A program made the position numbers and the translations under genes. Under the pieces are notes generated by a model, which searched no databases, was not told where the DNA came from, and worked only from the letters and a program-made list of their open reading frames with translations. 64,000 bases of DNA from Mesorhizobium sp. Pch-S (GTDB lineage Bacteria > Pseudomonadota > Alphaproteobacteria > Rhizobiales > Rhizobiaceae): the NCBI RefSeq assembly GCF_004136315.1, contig NZ_CP029562.1:4921501-4985500 (forward strand), in the 5' to 3' direction. How positions within the stretch are numbered: position 1 is the first letter of the stretch; each line of letters starts with the position of its first letter. Positions 1 through 8,290 of this stretch are shown one piece after another.

Positions 1-1214
1 TTGTTCAACTTCAGCACGCGCTCGGACGACGCCGTGGCATGATGCGCCAGCACGATGCCCAGCTCCTCGAAGGAAATGACCCATGGCAGCGGTTCGAAAT
101 TGGCCGTCGGCAACACAGCGCCGCCTTGGACGTAACCTTTGCGGGCCTGCGGCAGGTCGGATTTCGGCTCGACGTCGATGGTGATGCCGGGATTGTCGTC
201 TGAGGAATTGATCTGGATTTCCACCAGCGCCTTGGTTCGGGCCAGGCTGTCGGCGAAGCTGCCAAGCAGGTATGGCGCCGTGCGAAAGCTCAGCGGATCT
301 TGCAGGATGCGCTTTTCGTCTGCCTGCCAGAGATAGCTGCCGGCCAGCACATCCCGAAGCCCGGAAGTCGAATCGACATAGCTCGGAAAGGGCCTGAGTG
401 CCGCGACATCCTGCAGGAGCGGCGAGACGTTTCCATTCAGCCCTTCCAGGCTGAGACCGTAGACCAGCTTCGAGGTCTCCAGCAGCTGTTCCGCGTCGTG
501 GATGGCGATGGAAGCGAGTGCTGCCGCATAGGCGTTGGAGCTCAGGATCGCCAGTCCGTCCTTGCCGAACGGCTTCAGCGGTTCGATGCCGGCGGCGGCC
601 AATGCCTCCTTGGCAGGCATGCGTTGGTCCTTGTGGTAGACCTCGCCTTCACCCAGCATGGCCAGTCCGATGTGGCTGAGCAGCGTCATGTCGGCCTGGC
701 CCACCGAGCCGCGCGAGGGCATCACTGGTGTGATATCGTTGTTCAGGAATGCGACGAGCATTTCGGCGACATGCGGCTGGACACCAGGGCCGCCGGTCAG
801 GATGTTGTTCAGGCGGACCGCCATCGCGGCGCGCACGACCGGAACGGCGGTGTCGGGACCGACGCCGACGGAATGGGCGCGCAGCAGCCCCTCGTTGAAT
901 TCCCGCGAAGCCTCCATCAGCTCAGGCGTCAGTTCGCCCTTGGCATCGACCATCTTGCGGTCCTTGTTCCAGCCGACGCCGACGGTCAGGCCGTAGATTT
1001 CCTGCCCTTCTTTCGCGCCCTGCAGAAGCACTGCATAGGCACGCTTGACCTTGTTGATGCTCTCGCCGCTGACCGAGACGTTCTCGCCATTTGCCACGCG
1101 GACAATCATTTCGGGAGTGGTGCCGTGGCCGCTCAAGGCAACGTCAGCCAAGGCGGTTCCGGACAGGAGCAGGACGATGCCGATCGTTCCGGATAGAAGG
1201 CGCAGACTTTTCAT
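1..1214 (-). CDS. Secreted HAL/PAL-family (aromatic amino acid lyase-like) protein, 3' end outside window, MIO motif missing
   Basis: The reading frame runs from an ATG at 1214 off the left edge (404 codons seen; the family is about 500-560 aa). The first about 23 residues look like a Sec signal peptide (MKSLRL, hydrophobic stretch, ALA-D), unusual because HutH and PAL enzymes are cytosolic. The fold is recognisable from YGLTVGVG near residue 65, LQDPLSFRTAPYLLG near 290 and INSSDDNPGI near 325. The segment that in active lyases reads GSVG-ASG-D and forms the MIO electrophile reads GSVGQADM here (residues 169-176, bases about 687-710), so the Ser of Ala-Ser-Gly is absent and one residue seems deleted. 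The protein may be a non-lyase binding protein or a divergent periplasmic enzyme. It lies downstream of, and co-directional with, the LacI gene. Family assignment is confident; activity is unknown. Confidence 0.8.
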   Translation of the reverse strand, partial: MKSLRLLSGTIGIVLLLSGTALADVALSGHGTTPEMIVRVANGENVSVSGESINKVKRAYAVLLQGAKEGQEIYGLTVGVGWNKDRKMVDAKGELTPELMEASREFNEGLLRAHSVGVGPDTAVPVVRAAMAVRLNNILTGGPGVQPHVAEMLVAFLNNDITPVMPSRGSVGQADMTLLSHIGLAMLGEGEVYHKDQRMPAKEALAAAGIEPLKPFGKDGLAILSSNAYAAALASIAIHDAEQLLETSKLVYGLSLEGLNGNVSPLLQDVAALRPFPSYVDSTSGLRDVLAGSYLWQADEKRILQDPLSFRTAPYLLGSFADSLARTKALVEIQINSSDDNPGITIDVEPKSDLPQARKGYVQGGAVLPTANFEPLPWVISFEELGIVLAHHATASSERVLKLN

Positions 1215-1327
1215 TAGGATCCCCTGAAGTTGTTTCGGGGGGACTATCGAAATTTAGAAACACGCCCGCAAATGATCAGATTTTACGTCCACGTGAGCAA
1301 TTTTCATGGCCTGGGCAGGCCGCCGGC

Positions 1328-2368
1328 TCACGCGAACTGCAGGTTCTCCTTGAGCAGGACCTCGATGCGGATGCGCTCCTGCGAGGCCAGAAGCTCGCGG
1401 TGATCGGAACGGGCGCGCATGATGCGCAGCGCGCTGCGCACCGCATGGCCGGGGTCCTGTGCGATCACCGCGTCGATGCGCTCGTCCACCAGCGCCTGTT
1501 CGCTGAAGGGCGTGCGCTCATGCGCGACGATGGTCAGCGGACGGGACACCTGCGTGTTCCAGACGGCAGTCAGCGGAATACGCGCTTCCGAGCTCAGCAC
1601 ATAGACTGCAACCGTATCGGGATTGTGCTGCAGGGTGCGCTGGATGATGATCTCGGCGCGCTTTTCGTCGGCATAGGTTTCCAGCGACGGCAGGCATTCG
1701 AGCTGCAGGAAGCGGGTGTTGATGATGCTGTCGAAGCCGAGGCGGCGCTGGATGCTGTCCAGCGCCATCATCGTTTCGGAGACGACCACGATCTTGCCGC
1801 GCCGTTCGCCGATGAAGCGGCCGACGATCTTGCCGGCGGTGGCGCCGGCGGCAAAATTGTCGACACCGACATAGTCGGCGCTTTCAAGCCGTTCCTGGCC
1901 CGACAGGAACTGCACTACCTTGACGCCGCGTTCCACCAACCGCAGCAGCGCATCGCGCACCTGCGGCGATTCCGGCGCCATCACTGCGACGCCGTCCAGT
2001 TCTTCATGGTCGATGCCGGTGAGGTATTTCGCGACAGGGTGCGGGTCGTTCATCGCGATCCGGGCGACTTCGACCTCGGTGGAATCGCCGCGCGCCGCCT
2101 CGCGAGCCTCACCGACGCGGGCGATGAGTTCCGACAGGTACTGGTCGCCGGATGTCGGCAGTACGAAGCGGAAACGATAGGTCTTGTTGCGTGCCAGCGC
2201 CACGGCGGCGGGGTTGCGCACGAAGCCGATACGCTCGATCGCCTCGGCCACTCGTCTTGCCGCCTTCGGGCTGACATTCGGCCGTTCGTTGAGAACACGG
2301 TCGATGGTGGCGAGACTCACGCCCGCGGCTTCTGCCAGGTCTTTCGCGGTTGGCCGCACGCTTGTCAT
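1328..2368 (-). CDS. LacI-family transcriptional regulator
   Basis: 346 aa. The N-terminal helix-turn-helix (TAKDLAEAAGVSLATIDRVLNERPNVSPKAARRV, residues about 7-40) and hinge are typical of LacI/GalR proteins and are followed by a periplasmic-binding-protein-like effector domain (FRFVLPTSGDQYLSELI onward). The ATG at 2368 has a GGAAG ribosome site. The gene is divergent from the ABC transporter/DhaK-DhaL operon, and two identical 18-bp palindromes with a central CG lie between them, so it most likely represses that operon and perhaps itself, with a sugar, polyol or phosphorylated product as effector. The effector cannot be read from the sequence. The HAL-like gene lies 113 bp downstream on the same strand and could be co-transcribed. 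Confidence 0.9.
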   Translation of the reverse strand: MTSVRPTAKDLAEAAGVSLATIDRVLNERPNVSPKAARRVAEAIERIGFVRNPAAVALARNKTYRFRFVLPTSGDQYLSELIARVGEAREAARGDSTEVEVARIAMNDPHPVAKYLTGIDHEELDGVAVMAPESPQVRDALLRLVERGVKVVQFLSGQERLESADYVGVDNFAAGATAGKIVGRFIGERRGKIVVVSETMMALDSIQRRLGFDSIINTRFLQLECLPSLETYADEKRAEIIIQRTLQHNPDTVAVYVLSSEARIPLTAVWNTQVSRPLTIVAHERTPFSEQALVDERIDAVIAQDPGHAVRSALRIMRARSDHRELLASQERIRIEVLLKENLQFA

Positions 2369-2420
2369 CCCGCTTCCAATTAGCCGGATATCTCCAACAA
2401 AAGCAGATGAAAAGCAAGAA

Positions 2421-2468
2421 TTGAGGTGCGCACCTCAAAATTTGCTTGCTTTGAGGTGCGCACCTCAA
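2421..2468. promoter_or_regulatory. Twin perfect palindromes, probable LacI operators
   Basis: TTGAGGTGCGCACCTCAA occurs at 2421-2438 and again, identical, at 2451-2468. Each copy is a perfect 18-bp inverted repeat with the central CG typical of LacI-family operators. The centres are 30 bp apart, close to three helical turns, which suits cooperative binding on one face. They lie between the divergent lacI-type gene (start 2368) and the transporter operon (first start 2615). Confidence 0.8.
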
Positions 2469-2614
2469 TTATGAGTCTCGCAGTGGCGGGCCGGGAGGAT
2501 CGGCGTGGACCACAGCGGAGGAGTGAGGCCGGGAAGGTCGTTCCGCGTCAGGTGCCCTGAACAGGGTGTTTTCTTCCGATGGAGGTCGGAAGCAGGGGAC
2601 GGGAGGCCCCAGCC

Positions 2615-3940
2615 ATGAAATCTCGCTATGTCACATCATTGGCCGCCCTGGGTACGCTTCTGGCCGCCGGCATGAGCCAGGCGAATGCAAAGGACCTGAC
2701 TTTGTGCTGGGCCGCCTGGGATCCGGCGAATGCGCTCGTCGAGCTCAGCAAGGACTTCGAGGCCAAGAGCGGCGTCAAGATGAAGTTCGAGTTCGTGCCC
2801 TGGCCGAACTTCGCCGACCGCATGCTCAACGAGCTGAACTCCGGCGGCAAGCTGTGCGACCTGATGATCGGCGACAGCCAGTGGATCGGCGGCGCCGCCG
2901 AGAACGGCCAATACGTCAAGCTCAACGATTTCTTCGACAAGGAAGGAATCAAGATGGACGACTTCATTCCGGCGACCGTCGTCGGCTATGCCGAGTGGCC
3001 GAAGAATTCGCCGAACTACTGGGCGCTGCCGGCCTTCGGTGACGTCGTCGGCTGGAGCTATCGCAAGGACTGGTTCGCCCGTCCCGAACTGCAGGCCGAG
3101 TTCAAGCAGAAATACGGCCACGACCTTGCCGTGCCGAAGACCTTCGCCGAACTCAAGGACATCGCCGAGTTCTTCCAGAAGCGCCAGATCGACGGCAAGA
3201 CGGTCTATGGCGCAGCGATCTACACCGAGCGCGGCTCCGAAGGCATCACCATGGGGGTGATGGATGTGCTCTACTCGTTCGGCTTCCAGTATGAGAACCC
3301 GGCCAAGCCCTATGATCTGCAGGGCTATGTCAACTCCGCCAAGGCGGTGAAGGGTCTCGAATTCTACAAGCAGCTCTATGACTGCTGCACGCCGCCCGGC
3401 CATTCCGATGCCTACATGTCCGAGGACATCGACGCCTACAAGTCGGGCCAGGTCGCCCTGCACATGAACTTCGCCTTCACCTGGCCCGGCATCAATGCCG
3501 ACGCCAATGTCGGCGGCGACAAATCGGGCTATTTCCCGAACCCGGCCGGTCCGGACGGCGTCGCTTTCGCCCAGCTCGGCGGCCAGGGCATTTCCGTGGT
3601 CTCGTCATCGGAAAAGAAGGACGATGCGCTCGCCTACATCAAGTGGTTTGCCCAGCCAGAGATCCAGCAGAAATGGTGGCAGATGGGCGGCTATTCGGCG
3701 CTGCGCAAGGTGGTCGAGGATCCAGGCTTCGCCACCAGCCAGCCTTATGCGCAGACCTTCCTGGACTCCATGGCCATCGTGAAGGATTTCTGGGCCGAGC
3801 CGTCCTACGCCTCGCTGCTGCAGGCGGCGCAGAAGCGCTTCCACGACTATGTCGTCGCCGGCCAGGGTTCCGCCCAGGATGCACTCGACGGTCTCGTCAA
3901 GGACTGGACGCAGGTCTTCGACGACGAAGGCAAGTACTGA
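2615..3940 (+). CDS. Carbohydrate ABC transporter substrate-binding protein (CUT1 type)
   Basis: 441 aa from the ATG at 2615, chosen over an in-frame ATG at 2579 because GGGAGG lies 8 bases upstream of it and the protein then begins with a clear Sec signal peptide (MKSRYVTSLAALGTLLAAGMSQANA-KD). The mature protein has the family-1 extracellular binding protein pattern (LTLCWAAWDPANALVELSKDFEAKSGVKMKFEFVPW). It should bind a sugar or polyol in the periplasm and deliver it to the two permeases that follow. It is first in the operon and separated from the permease by a stable hairpin, a common way to give excess binding protein. The kinase at the operon end points to a triose, tetrose or related polyol/ketose, but the ligand is not identifiable. 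Confidence 0.88.
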   Translation: MKSRYVTSLAALGTLLAAGMSQANAKDLTLCWAAWDPANALVELSKDFEAKSGVKMKFEFVPWPNFADRMLNELNSGGKLCDLMIGDSQWIGGAAENGQYVKLNDFFDKEGIKMDDFIPATVVGYAEWPKNSPNYWALPAFGDVVGWSYRKDWFARPELQAEFKQKYGHDLAVPKTFAELKDIAEFFQKRQIDGKTVYGAAIYTERGSEGITMGVMDVLYSFGFQYENPAKPYDLQGYVNSAKAVKGLEFYKQLYDCCTPPGHSDAYMSEDIDAYKSGQVALHMNFAFTWPGINADANVGGDKSGYFPNPAGPDGVAFAQLGGQGISVVSSSEKKDDALAYIKWFAQPEIQQKWWQMGGYSALRKVVEDPGFATSQPYAQTFLDSMAIVKDFWAEPSYASLLQAAQKRFHDYVVAGQGSAQDALDGLVKDWTQVFDDEGKY

Positions 3941-3958
3941 CCGCCGCTGGACGACCGG

Positions 3959-3983
3959 GCGCCCTTTCATATGCAAAGGGCGC
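3959..3983 (+). other. Stem-loop between binding protein and permease genes
   Basis: GCGCCCTTT (3959-3967) pairs with AAAGGGCGC (3975-3983) around a 7-base loop. No T-run follows, so it is more likely an mRNA-stabilising or processing hairpin than a terminator. It would keep binding-protein mRNA more abundant than the downstream message. Confidence 0.6.
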
Positions 3984-4116
3984 TCCACCACCGTGACCCG
4001 GCGCATGGCCCTTTCGACGGTCCATGCCGATGTCCGGGGCCATGTCAGCTCTGGCCCGCCGCCACGCGGCGGGTCATGATGCGGCCATCCCGCAGTTGCC
4101 AAGCAGGGGAAGATCA

Positions 4117-5064
4117 ATGTTGCAATTATCGGTCAATCGCGTCGCCGCGGCGACGCCGCGCGCCATAACCAGGCGTGTGCACGGCCTGTCCGACCGGGCG
4201 CTCGCCTGGCTGTTCGTCGCGCCGTCGATCGTGCTCTTGCTGGCGGTCAACATCTTTCCGTTGATCTGGACGATCCGGCTGAGCTTCACCAATTTCCGGG
4301 TCAATCGGCCCAATGCCGAGGTCGAGTTCATCGGCCTCAAGAACTACCTGAACATCCTGTCCGATCGCGACATCTGGCTGACCATGCAGGCGACGGCGCA
4401 TTTCCTGATCTGGACGATCGTGCTGCAGGTGCTGATCGGCTTCACGCTTGCCTATCTGATCAACAAGAAGTTTCGCGGCAACGATCTCTGGACGACGATC
4501 ATCGTGCTGCCGATGATGCTGAGCCCGGCGGTGGTCGGCAATTTCTGGACGTTCCTCTACCAGCCGCAGATCGGCCTGTTCAATTATGCAGTCGGCTTCC
4601 TGACCGGCGCCGACCCGTCTTCCTTCTCGATGATCGGCGACGTGTCGCTGGCGCCATGGGCGATCGTCATCGTCGACACCTGGATGTGGACGCCGTTCGT
4701 GATGCTGATCTGCCTCGCCGGCCTGCGCTCCATTCCGGCCAGCATCTACGAGGCCGCCGAATGCGACCGCGCCTCGAAATGGCGGCAGTTCTGGACCATC
4801 ACCATCCCGCTGGTGCTGCCCTTCCTGATGCTGGCGGTGCTGTTCCGCGGCATTGAGAACTTCAAGATGTTCGACCTCGTCGTGCAGCTCACCGGCGGCG
4901 GACCGGGTTCGGTCACCGAGCTCACCTCGATCAACCTGAAGCGCGAAGCCTTCGAGAAGTGGCGTACCGGCTATGCCTCCGCCTATGCCGTCATCCTCTT
5001 CGTGACCGTCTTCGGCCTGGCCTCGATCTACGTCAAAGCCCTGAACAAGGTGAAACAGCGATGA
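4117..5064 (+). CDS. Carbohydrate ABC transporter permease 1
   Basis: 315 aa from the ATG at 4117, which has AGGGGAAG just upstream; the longer in-frame start at 4024 adds a non-conserved tail. Six hydrophobic segments are visible, and the EAA loop reads IYEAAECDRASKWRQFWTITIPLVLP (residues about 210-235), the site that docks on the ATPase. It is the MalF/UgpA-type subunit of a CUT1 importer. Its stop overlaps the start of permease 2 (ATGA), indicating translational coupling. Confidence 0.9.
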   Translation: MLQLSVNRVAAATPRAITRRVHGLSDRALAWLFVAPSIVLLLAVNIFPLIWTIRLSFTNFRVNRPNAEVEFIGLKNYLNILSDRDIWLTMQATAHFLIWTIVLQVLIGFTLAYLINKKFRGNDLWTTIIVLPMMLSPAVVGNFWTFLYQPQIGLFNYAVGFLTGADPSSFSMIGDVSLAPWAIVIVDTWMWTPFVMLICLAGLRSIPASIYEAAECDRASKWRQFWTITIPLVLPFLMLAVLFRGIENFKMFDLVVQLTGGGPGSVTELTSINLKREAFEKWRTGYASAYAVILFVTVFGLASIYVKALNKVKQR

Positions 5065-6002
5065 GCAGCTATTCCGTCACCGAGCCGTCGCTGCGGCAGA
5101 AATGGTGCGCCGGGGTCCTGGTCGTGCTCTATGCGCTGATCACCATCCTGCCGCTGGTCTGGATCATCGCGACCAGCTTCAAGTCACCGTCCGACGCCAT
5201 CGCCTATCCGCCCAAAACCTTCTTCACGCCGACGGTCGAGGGTTACGTCAACGTCTTCACCACCCGCACCCGCCTGACCGAAGAGCAGCTGCAGGCGGTC
5301 GGCGAACCGCAGACCTGGTACGACAGGCTGGTGCGCAAGGACGGCCGCGTCATTTCCGGGCCGTCGCGCTTTGCCGAACGCTTCACCAATTCAGTGATCA
5401 TCGGCTTCGGCTCGACCGTGCTGTGCATCGTGCTGGGCACGGCCGCGGCCTATGCCTTCTCGCGCTTCAAGGTGCCGCTGAAGGACGATCTTTTGTTCTT
5501 CATCCTCTCGACGCGCATGATGCCGCCGATCGCGGTCGCCATTCCGATCTTCCTGATGTTCCGCGCGCTCGGTCTCAGCGACACCCATGCCGGCATGATC
5601 CTGCTCTACACGGCGGTCAACCTGTCGCTCTCGGTCTGGCTGCTCAAGGGCTTCATCGACGAGATCCCGATCGAATACGAGGAGGCGGCGCTGATCGACG
5701 GCTACACGCGCTTCCAGGCCTTCTGGAAGGTCGTGCTGCCGCAGGCCGCCACCGGCATCGCGTCGACCGCGATCTTCTGCCTGATCTTTGCCTGGAACGA
5801 ATACGCCTTTGCGGTGCTGCTGACTTCCGGCAACGCGCAGACCGCGCCGCCCTTCATCCCGACCATCATCGGCGTCAGCGGCCAGGACTGGCCGGCCGTG
5901 GCTGCCGGCGCGACCCTGTTCCTGGTGCCGGTCATGGTCTTCACCATTCTCCTGCGCAAGCACCTGCTGCGCGGCATCACCTTCGGAGCCGTCCGCAAAT
6001 GA
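5061..6002 (+). CDS. Carbohydrate ABC transporter permease 2
   Basis: 313 aa, starting inside the ATGA overlap with permease 1. The MalG/UgpE-type pattern is clear: N-terminal membrane segment (LVVLYALITILPLVWIIATSFKSP), a large periplasmic loop, then EAA loop IEYEEAALIDGYTRFQAFWKVVLPQAATG. It forms the heteromeric channel with permease 1. Its stop overlaps the start of the 62-aa membrane protein by another ATGA. Confidence 0.9.
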   Translation: MSSYSVTEPSLRQKWCAGVLVVLYALITILPLVWIIATSFKSPSDAIAYPPKTFFTPTVEGYVNVFTTRTRLTEEQLQAVGEPQTWYDRLVRKDGRVISGPSRFAERFTNSVIIGFGSTVLCIVLGTAAAYAFSRFKVPLKDDLLFFILSTRMMPPIAVAIPIFLMFRALGLSDTHAGMILLYTAVNLSLSVWLLKGFIDEIPIEYEEAALIDGYTRFQAFWKVVLPQAATGIASTAIFCLIFAWNEYAFAVLLTSGNAQTAPPFIPTIIGVSGQDWPAVAAGATLFLVPVMVFTILLRKHLLRGITFGAVRK

Positions 6003-6187
6003 GCAGCTTTTTCGACGGATTGTTCCATCTCAGGCGAGGGGCCTGGGAGATGCTGGCATCGGTGCTGATCGCCGCCGGTGTCGTCATGCTCATGCAGCCC
6101 TTCGTGCTGGCGCTTTATTCATGGTCCTTCATCGTCACCCTCGTCGGCACGGTGATGTTCATCATCGTCAGCCATTTCCCGGAGTAG
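5999..6187 (+). CDS. 62-aa two-helix membrane protein within the ABC operon
   Basis: 62 aa starting in the ATGA overlap with permease 2 and ending 4 bases before the first ATPase. It has two hydrophobic segments (MLASVLIAAGVVMLMQPFVLAL and SFIVTLVGTVMFIIV) joined by a short YSW turn, preceded by an amphipathic HLRRGAW stretch. Rhizobial glycerol transporter operons also carry a small membrane protein (DUF2160) in this area, but this one is shorter and I do not recognise it as that family. The tight coupling on both sides argues that it is translated and works with the transporter, possibly as an assembly or modulating subunit. Function unknown. Confidence 0.7.
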   Translation: MSSFFDGLFHLRRGAWEMLASVLIAAGVVMLMQPFVLALYSWSFIVTLVGTVMFIIVSHFPE

Positions 6188-6191
6188 GCCG

Positions 6192-7289
6192 ATGGCGCAG
6201 ATCAGAATCCAGAACGTGCGCAAGGAGTTCGGCCCCTTCACGGCCGTGCGCTCCTCGTCCTTCACCATCGAGGACGGCGAATTCTTCATGCTGCTCGGCC
6301 CCTCCGGCTGCGGCAAGACGACGACGCTGCGCATGATGGCGGGCCTCGAGTTGCCGACCTCGGGCGAGATCTTCATCGACGGCGAGGAAGTCGGCATGAA
6401 GCGGGCGAGCCAGCGCGACATCGCCTTCGTGTTCCAGATGTTCGCGCTCTACCCGCACATGAATGTTCGCCGGAACATCTCCTATCCGCTGGTCAGCCAG
6501 GGCATGAAACGCGAGGAGGTCAGGACGCGCGTCGCCGAGGTCGCCCGTATCCTCAGGATCGAGCACATCCTCGACAAGCCGGTCGGGGGGCTTTCCGGTG
6601 GCGACCGCCAGCGCGTGGCGCTCGGCCGCGCCATCGTGCGGCGGCCGAAAGCCTTCTTCATGGACGAGCCGCTCGGCGCCCTCGACGCCGAGTTCCGCGA
6701 GCACATGGCGGAAGAACTGCGTGCGCTGCACGACCGCATGGGCGCCACCACCGTCTATGTCACGCATGACCAGCTGGAAGCCATGCAGATGGGTGACAAG
6801 ATCGTCGTCATGAACCATGGCGTCGTCGAGCAGTTCGGCCGGCCGCAGCAGATCTACGACTGGCCGGCGACAAAATTCGTCGCCCAGTTCATCGGCTCGC
6901 CATCGATGAACTTCCTCGATTTCGAGGGCATGATCGGTATCAACGGCGACGGCGTCGATCTTGGCGGTGTCAGGATCAAGGTGCCGGCGGCGCGCGAGGG
7001 TCGCGCCGGCCGTCTCACCCTGGGCGTGCGGCCCGAACATGTCGCCTTCCGCGACGATGCTCCCTACCGTGGTCGCGTCAGCGCCGTCGAATATCTCGGC
7101 ACCACCCAGATCGTGACGCTCGCCACCGCGCATGGCGAGCTGAAGGCACGCATCTCGTCCGCTCAGGCGGTGCGCGAGGACGAGCTGGTCGGGCTGGAGT
7201 TCGACCCGCGCACGCTGTCGCTGTTCGACGCCGAAAGCGGCAAGGCGCTGCTGTCGCAGGCCAATGAAGGGGTGCTCGGTCATGGCTGA
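6192..7289 (+). CDS. ABC transporter ATP-binding protein 1 (MalK/UgpC-like)
   Basis: 365 aa. Walker A GPSGCGKTTT near residue 38, Q-loop FVFQMFALYPHM, signature LSGGDRQRVALGRA (D instead of the usual Q), Walker B AFFMDEPLGALDA and switch His in YVTHDQLEAM are all intact, followed by a C-terminal TOBE-type regulatory domain. Ribosome site is weak, consistent with coupling to upstream genes. A second, different ATPase follows, so the importer probably uses a heterodimer like the rhizobial GlpS/GlpT glycerol transporter. Confidence 0.9.
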   Translation: MAQIRIQNVRKEFGPFTAVRSSSFTIEDGEFFMLLGPSGCGKTTTLRMMAGLELPTSGEIFIDGEEVGMKRASQRDIAFVFQMFALYPHMNVRRNISYPLVSQGMKREEVRTRVAEVARILRIEHILDKPVGGLSGGDRQRVALGRAIVRRPKAFFMDEPLGALDAEFREHMAEELRALHDRMGATTVYVTHDQLEAMQMGDKIVVMNHGVVEQFGRPQQIYDWPATKFVAQFIGSPSMNFLDFEGMIGINGDGVDLGGVRIKVPAAREGRAGRLTLGVRPEHVAFRDDAPYRGRVSAVEYLGTTQIVTLATAHGELKARISSAQAVREDELVGLEFDPRTLSLFDAESGKALLSQANEGVLGHG

Positions 7290-8277
7290 TGTCGTGCTTG
7301 AGAACGTGACGAAGCGCTTCGGCGACACGGTCGCGCTCGACAATGTCTCGCTGACGGTTCCCGACGGCGCCTTCGTCGTGCTGCTCGGGCCGACCGGCGC
7401 CGGCAAGACGACGACGCTGCGCATGGTCTCCGGCCTCGACAAGCCCGACCGCGGCGAGGTCTATCTCGGCGGCCAGCCGACGAAGGGGCTGTCGCCGGCC
7501 GAGCGCAACGTTGCCATGGTGTTCCAGCAATATTCGCTCTACCCGCATCTGACGGTTCGCCAGAACCTGGAATTCCCGCTGAAATCGCCGCTGCTGCGGA
7601 CGCCGCGGGATGTCATCGACGCCAAGGTGAAGGAGGTCGCCGAGGTCCTGCAGATCGCCCACAAGCTGGACAACAAGGCGACCGCGCTGTCCGGTGGCGA
7701 GATGCAGCGTGTCTCCATCGGCCGCGCGCTGGTGCGCAACCCCGAGATCTTCCTGATGGACGAGCCGCTGAGTTCGCTCGACGCCAAGCTGCGGGCAGAC
7801 CTGCGCATCGAGCTGAAGCGCATCCAGGCGAAGCTCGGCGCCACTCTGCTCTACGTCACCCACGACCAGATCGAGGCGATGACCATGGCGACCCATGTCG
7901 GCGTGCTCAACGAAGGCAGGCTGGTGCAGTTCGGCTCGCCGCGCGAGGTCTATGAACAGCCGGTCAGCGTCTATGCCGCGACCCGGCTTGGACAGCCGCG
8001 CATCAACGTGCTGCCGGCAGACCTGTTTGCCGGCGCACCGGCTGGCGCCAAGAGCATCGGCCTGCGCCCCGAGCACATCGTGCAGGGCAACGGCGAGGAG
8101 GCGCTGGTCAAGCGGGTCGAGCATCTCGGCGACCAGACGCGCCTGCACCTGACCCTGAAGAGACACGACCTCGTCACCGTGACCGACGCGCACACGCCGC
8201 TCAAGGGCGGTGAGACCATCCGTATCCAACCCTCCCGGCCGCTCTATTTCGACGCCGCCGGCATGCGCCTCATCTAG
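7282..8277 (+). CDS. ABC transporter ATP-binding protein 2
   Basis: 331 aa from the ATG at 7282, which overlaps the end of ATPase 1 by 8 bases; an in-frame ATG at 7264 is possible but adds six unconserved residues. Walker A GPTGAGKTTT, Q-loop MVFQQYSLYPHL, signature LSGGEMQRVSIGRA, Walker B IFLMDEPLSSLDA and switch His VTHDQIEAMTMATH are present, with a C-terminal TOBE region. Together with ATPase 1 it should energise the importer. Confidence 0.9.
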   Translation: MADVVLENVTKRFGDTVALDNVSLTVPDGAFVVLLGPTGAGKTTTLRMVSGLDKPDRGEVYLGGQPTKGLSPAERNVAMVFQQYSLYPHLTVRQNLEFPLKSPLLRTPRDVIDAKVKEVAEVLQIAHKLDNKATALSGGEMQRVSIGRALVRNPEIFLMDEPLSSLDAKLRADLRIELKRIQAKLGATLLYVTHDQIEAMTMATHVGVLNEGRLVQFGSPREVYEQPVSVYAATRLGQPRINVLPADLFAGAPAGAKSIGLRPEHIVQGNGEEALVKRVEHLGDQTRLHLTLKRHDLVTVTDAHTPLKGGETIRIQPSRPLYFDAAGMRLI

Positions 8278-8290
8278 GGAGAGCAGTTTC

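Noticed and set aside
300..1196. Long plus-strand ORF opposite the HAL-like gene
   Set aside because: Antisense shadow: the minus-strand frame has signal peptide and family motifs, the plus product has none.
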